Part shown: piece by piece, positions 62,294-64,000 of the stretch
How positions within the stretch are numbered: position 1 is the first letter of the stretch
Layout: every line of letters begins with the position of its first letter
Made by a program: the position numbers and the translations under genes
Notes under the pieces: model-generated
Told to the model about the DNA's origin: nothing
The model's database searches: none
The model's input: only the letters and a program-made list of their open reading frames with translations
From: CAZSMC01 sp964607755
Lineage (GTDB): Bacteria; Zhuqueibacterota; Zhuqueibacteria; Residuimicrobiales; Krinioviventaceae
Direction: 5' to 3'
NCBI GenBank assembly: GCA_964607755.1
Contig: CAZSMC010000009.1
Location: forward strand, 1-64,000
DNA length: 64,000 bases

Positions 62294-64000
62294 TGCGTTC
62301 CTTTAACAAACAGCTCTGATTCTCCAAAAGTAATATTTTTTTCTCCATAGCCGTTTTCATCGGTTGCGCGAAAATAAAAACCGTACGGGCCGTAATAATC
62401 TCCTACCCGTACCAACAGCCAGTTATCTCCCGGCCTTAATGTCACCGGAACAATGTATTGATCGGGTATTGCCTGGCCTTTAACATTTTTTGTCATAATA
62501 TGCTTGTCATTCAGCCAGGCTTTCAACGCACCGTTTGTGCCGAAACGAAAATAACATTTTTTGAACCGGTCAGACTGGATGCGGAGCAAGGCATAAGCAC
62601 AGGTATTTGTGTGCGCACCGGTAATTTCCTGTAGATTAACAAATCCGTCAAAAATACCATCCGTTTTATGAAAGAGTTTACCTTTAGCATCTGCTTCATA
62701 AATCCATTGACTTGTGGGTTGAACTTCCGGCCAAAACTTTTCCTGGATGCCTTTTTTTACATTAAAAGCGCCGATCACGCTCCAGTCAAACTCGGCTGGC
62801 ACGCCCACCCCGCTCAAAACCATGCGCATTGAATCTGTATTATTATTCCGGTAATGCCACAGCGCAAGCGCGAGATGAGAATTAAGATAAAATGAAAGAT
62901 TGCCTTTATCTTTAGAATATTGGTTGAATCCGTGAAAATACTCGCTGCTCACTTTGTTCTCTTCAAGAGCTTTTTTTATCCCTTTGAAATAAAACCTCCA
63001 GTATGCATTCCAGGTAATCATGGACGAATAATCGAACGAGATTTTATCACTGTATCCTTGCAATTTGTCGAGATTCTCTTCGAAAGAGAGCCCTAACAGG
63101 GATCGTATAACCGATTGATAAGCCAGGACCGGGATCATTACAAGAGGATCTTTTTCCTGTGTGACAAAATTTTGCAGTATCTGTTCTATTTCCGTTAATT
63201 TGTAATCCAAATGCAGACCGATAGCCACAAGGGGAATGATACGAACGTTAAGATTTGTGTCTTGTTTGCTTTTCAACTCATTAATCCAGACGTCGATGTA
63301 CTCTTTCACCCGTTCGGACACGGGATCAAGTTCATAAAGAGTAAAGAGGGCTTTGATAGCATTCTCTTCAAGTTTCATCGTATCCAGGCGTTGATAAAGA
63401 ATTTCAACAGCTTTATCGCTGTTATTATCTGCAATTTCAATGAGAACTTTATATAACATTTGGTTCTTAACCAATTCAGGCATTTCACTCAACTTGTATC
63501 GGCTAAGCATTTGCCGGGCAGACCGGATATCTCCATTGTCCAGGTAACCCTGAATAAGATGATTGAGAGCCGGCTCAAACTGCGGTTCTTTCTTGAGAGC
63601 AATTTGAAATTGCTCGATAGCACGTTCAATTTCACCCTGGCGTAATAGAACCTCGCCAAAGCTGTCGTATGGGTTCGGTTCATCCGGAACGAGTTCTATA
63701 TACTTTTTTAAAGCAGCATAGGCAGACTCCAATTGACCGATTCTGGCATAAGAATAGCCAAGCTGATTATAAGTCAATTTATGTTTTGGATCGAGCGAGA
63801 TGACTTTTTCATACTCTTCGATAGCTCGATGAATATCATGAACACCGAAATAGTAATTACCCAAATTGTAATACGCTTCGATATCGTATGGATAAAGTTC
63901 GGTGATTTGCTGATAGGTTTCTATTGTTTTATACAAATCGCCATGTGTTGCAGCGTTCATAGCAATGATATCCAGTCTTTCGCGTTCAGGCACTTTATCG
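62290..64000 (-). CDS. TPR-repeat protein, 5' end outside window
   Basis: At least 567 residues; the frame stays open past a GTG at 63993 to the window edge, so the N-terminus is not seen. About five tetratricopeptide repeats (YDIEAYYNLGNYYFGVHDIH, KLTYNQLGYSYARIGQLESA, PNPYDSFGEVLLRQGEIERA) are followed by a helical middle and a beta-rich end (IVPVTLRPGDNWLLVRVGDY) resembling a carbohydrate-binding or PA14-like module. The opening VPERERLDIIA resembles the TPR part of large adenylate-cyclase or Ser/Thr-kinase TPR proteins. The end overlaps the kinase remnant start by 4 bases. Confidence 0.8.
   Translation of the reverse strand, partial: DKVPERERLDIIAMNAATHGDLYKTIETYQQITELYPYDIEAYYNLGNYYFGVHDIHRAIEEYEKVISLDPKHKLTYNQLGYSYARIGQLESAYAALKKYIELVPDEPNPYDSFGEVLLRQGEIERAIEQFQIALKKEPQFEPALNHLIQGYLDNGDIRSARQMLSRYKLSEMPELVKNQMLYKVLIEIADNNSDKAVEILYQRLDTMKLEENAIKALFTLYELDPVSERVKEYIDVWINELKSKQDTNLNVRIIPLVAIGLHLDYKLTEIEQILQNFVTQEKDPLVMIPVLAYQSVIRSLLGLSFEENLDKLQGYSDKISFDYSSMITWNAYWRFYFKGIKKALEENKVSSEYFHGFNQYSKDKGNLSFYLNSHLALALWHYRNNNTDSMRMVLSGVGVPAEFDWSVIGAFNVKKGIQEKFWPEVQPTSQWIYEADAKGKLFHKTDGIFDGFVNLQEITGAHTNTCAYALLRIQSDRFKKCYFRFGTNGALKAWLNDKHIMTKNVKGQAIPDQYIVPVTLRPGDNWLLVRVGDYYGPYGFYFRATDENGYGEKNITFGESELFVKGTQ

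Overview
The window reads as part of a metagenome-assembled chromosome: it holds four runs of exactly 100 N, and at one of them the two flanks duplicate each other. The organism is a Gram-negative, heterotrophic polysaccharide degrader of roughly mid-40s GC. Evidence for the Gram-negative envelope is the LPS heptose genes (hldA-like, gmhB), several outer-membrane beta-barrels and a Lol-type ABC system. The mix of Tat-exported sulfatases, GH9, PL11, DUF1080, DapL-type lysine synthesis and ECF regulation suggests the FCB superphylum (KSB1/Calditrichota-like). That placement is inference; no rRNA or tRNA gene is visible.

Layout. 1-6700 (minus): secreted polysaccharide catabolism, with a GH9 cellulase cut by the window edge, a DUF1080 protein and two Tat-exported sulfatases. 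6860-9250 (plus): an ECF sigma factor with a near-ideal promoter, its zinc-finger anti-sigma factor and an unknown lipoprotein. 9265-11160: an AAA_14/DUF4143 ATPase, a MITE-like repeat and a small hypothetical gene. 11445-18714 (plus): a complete GlgE-pathway operon (glgE, a treS-maltokinase fusion, glgB) that turns trehalose into branched alpha-glucan. 18728-21435: a triple-hairpin repeat, a Tat-exported Gfo/Idh/MocA enzyme, a small secreted protein and an OmpA-family protein.

21501-30350 is an accessory stretch, AT-rich in its methyltransferase and toxin-antitoxin parts. It carries a DNA methyltransferase split only by a false assembly gap, an apparently core-deleted NgoMIV-like restriction enzyme, a PL11 rhamnogalacturonan lyase, a HigB/HigA-ImmA toxin-antitoxin pair, gene remnants, and an ATP-grasp/N-formylglutamate-amidohydrolase fusion. 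30552-35756 (plus) is a five-gene trans-envelope export operon: LolA-like protein, two FtsX-type permeases, LolD-like ATPase and beta-barrel. lysA follows on minus, then a second secreted-enzyme region (37218-44973) with an unidentified large secreted protein, an M23/PKD protein, a Tat FAD oxidoreductase, three decayed gene pieces and a third sulfatase.

44989-51171 (minus) is a lysine/DAP operon (M20 peptidase, lysC, dapB, dapA, dapF, dapL) under a lysine riboswitch that I read directly from the sequence, with promoter, aptamer and terminator. Its DapF has serine at both catalytic cysteine positions. 51842-55711 (plus): heptose kinase and phosphatase genes, then a multiheme cytochrome c next to an outer-membrane barrel with its own CxxCH heme site. 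55772-64000 (minus): a compact envelope and housekeeping cluster (hypothetical, PfkB kinase, PBP1A, membrane-anchored hypothetical, M50 protease, SAM hydrolase), a decayed deoxynucleoside kinase and a TPR protein that runs off the window.
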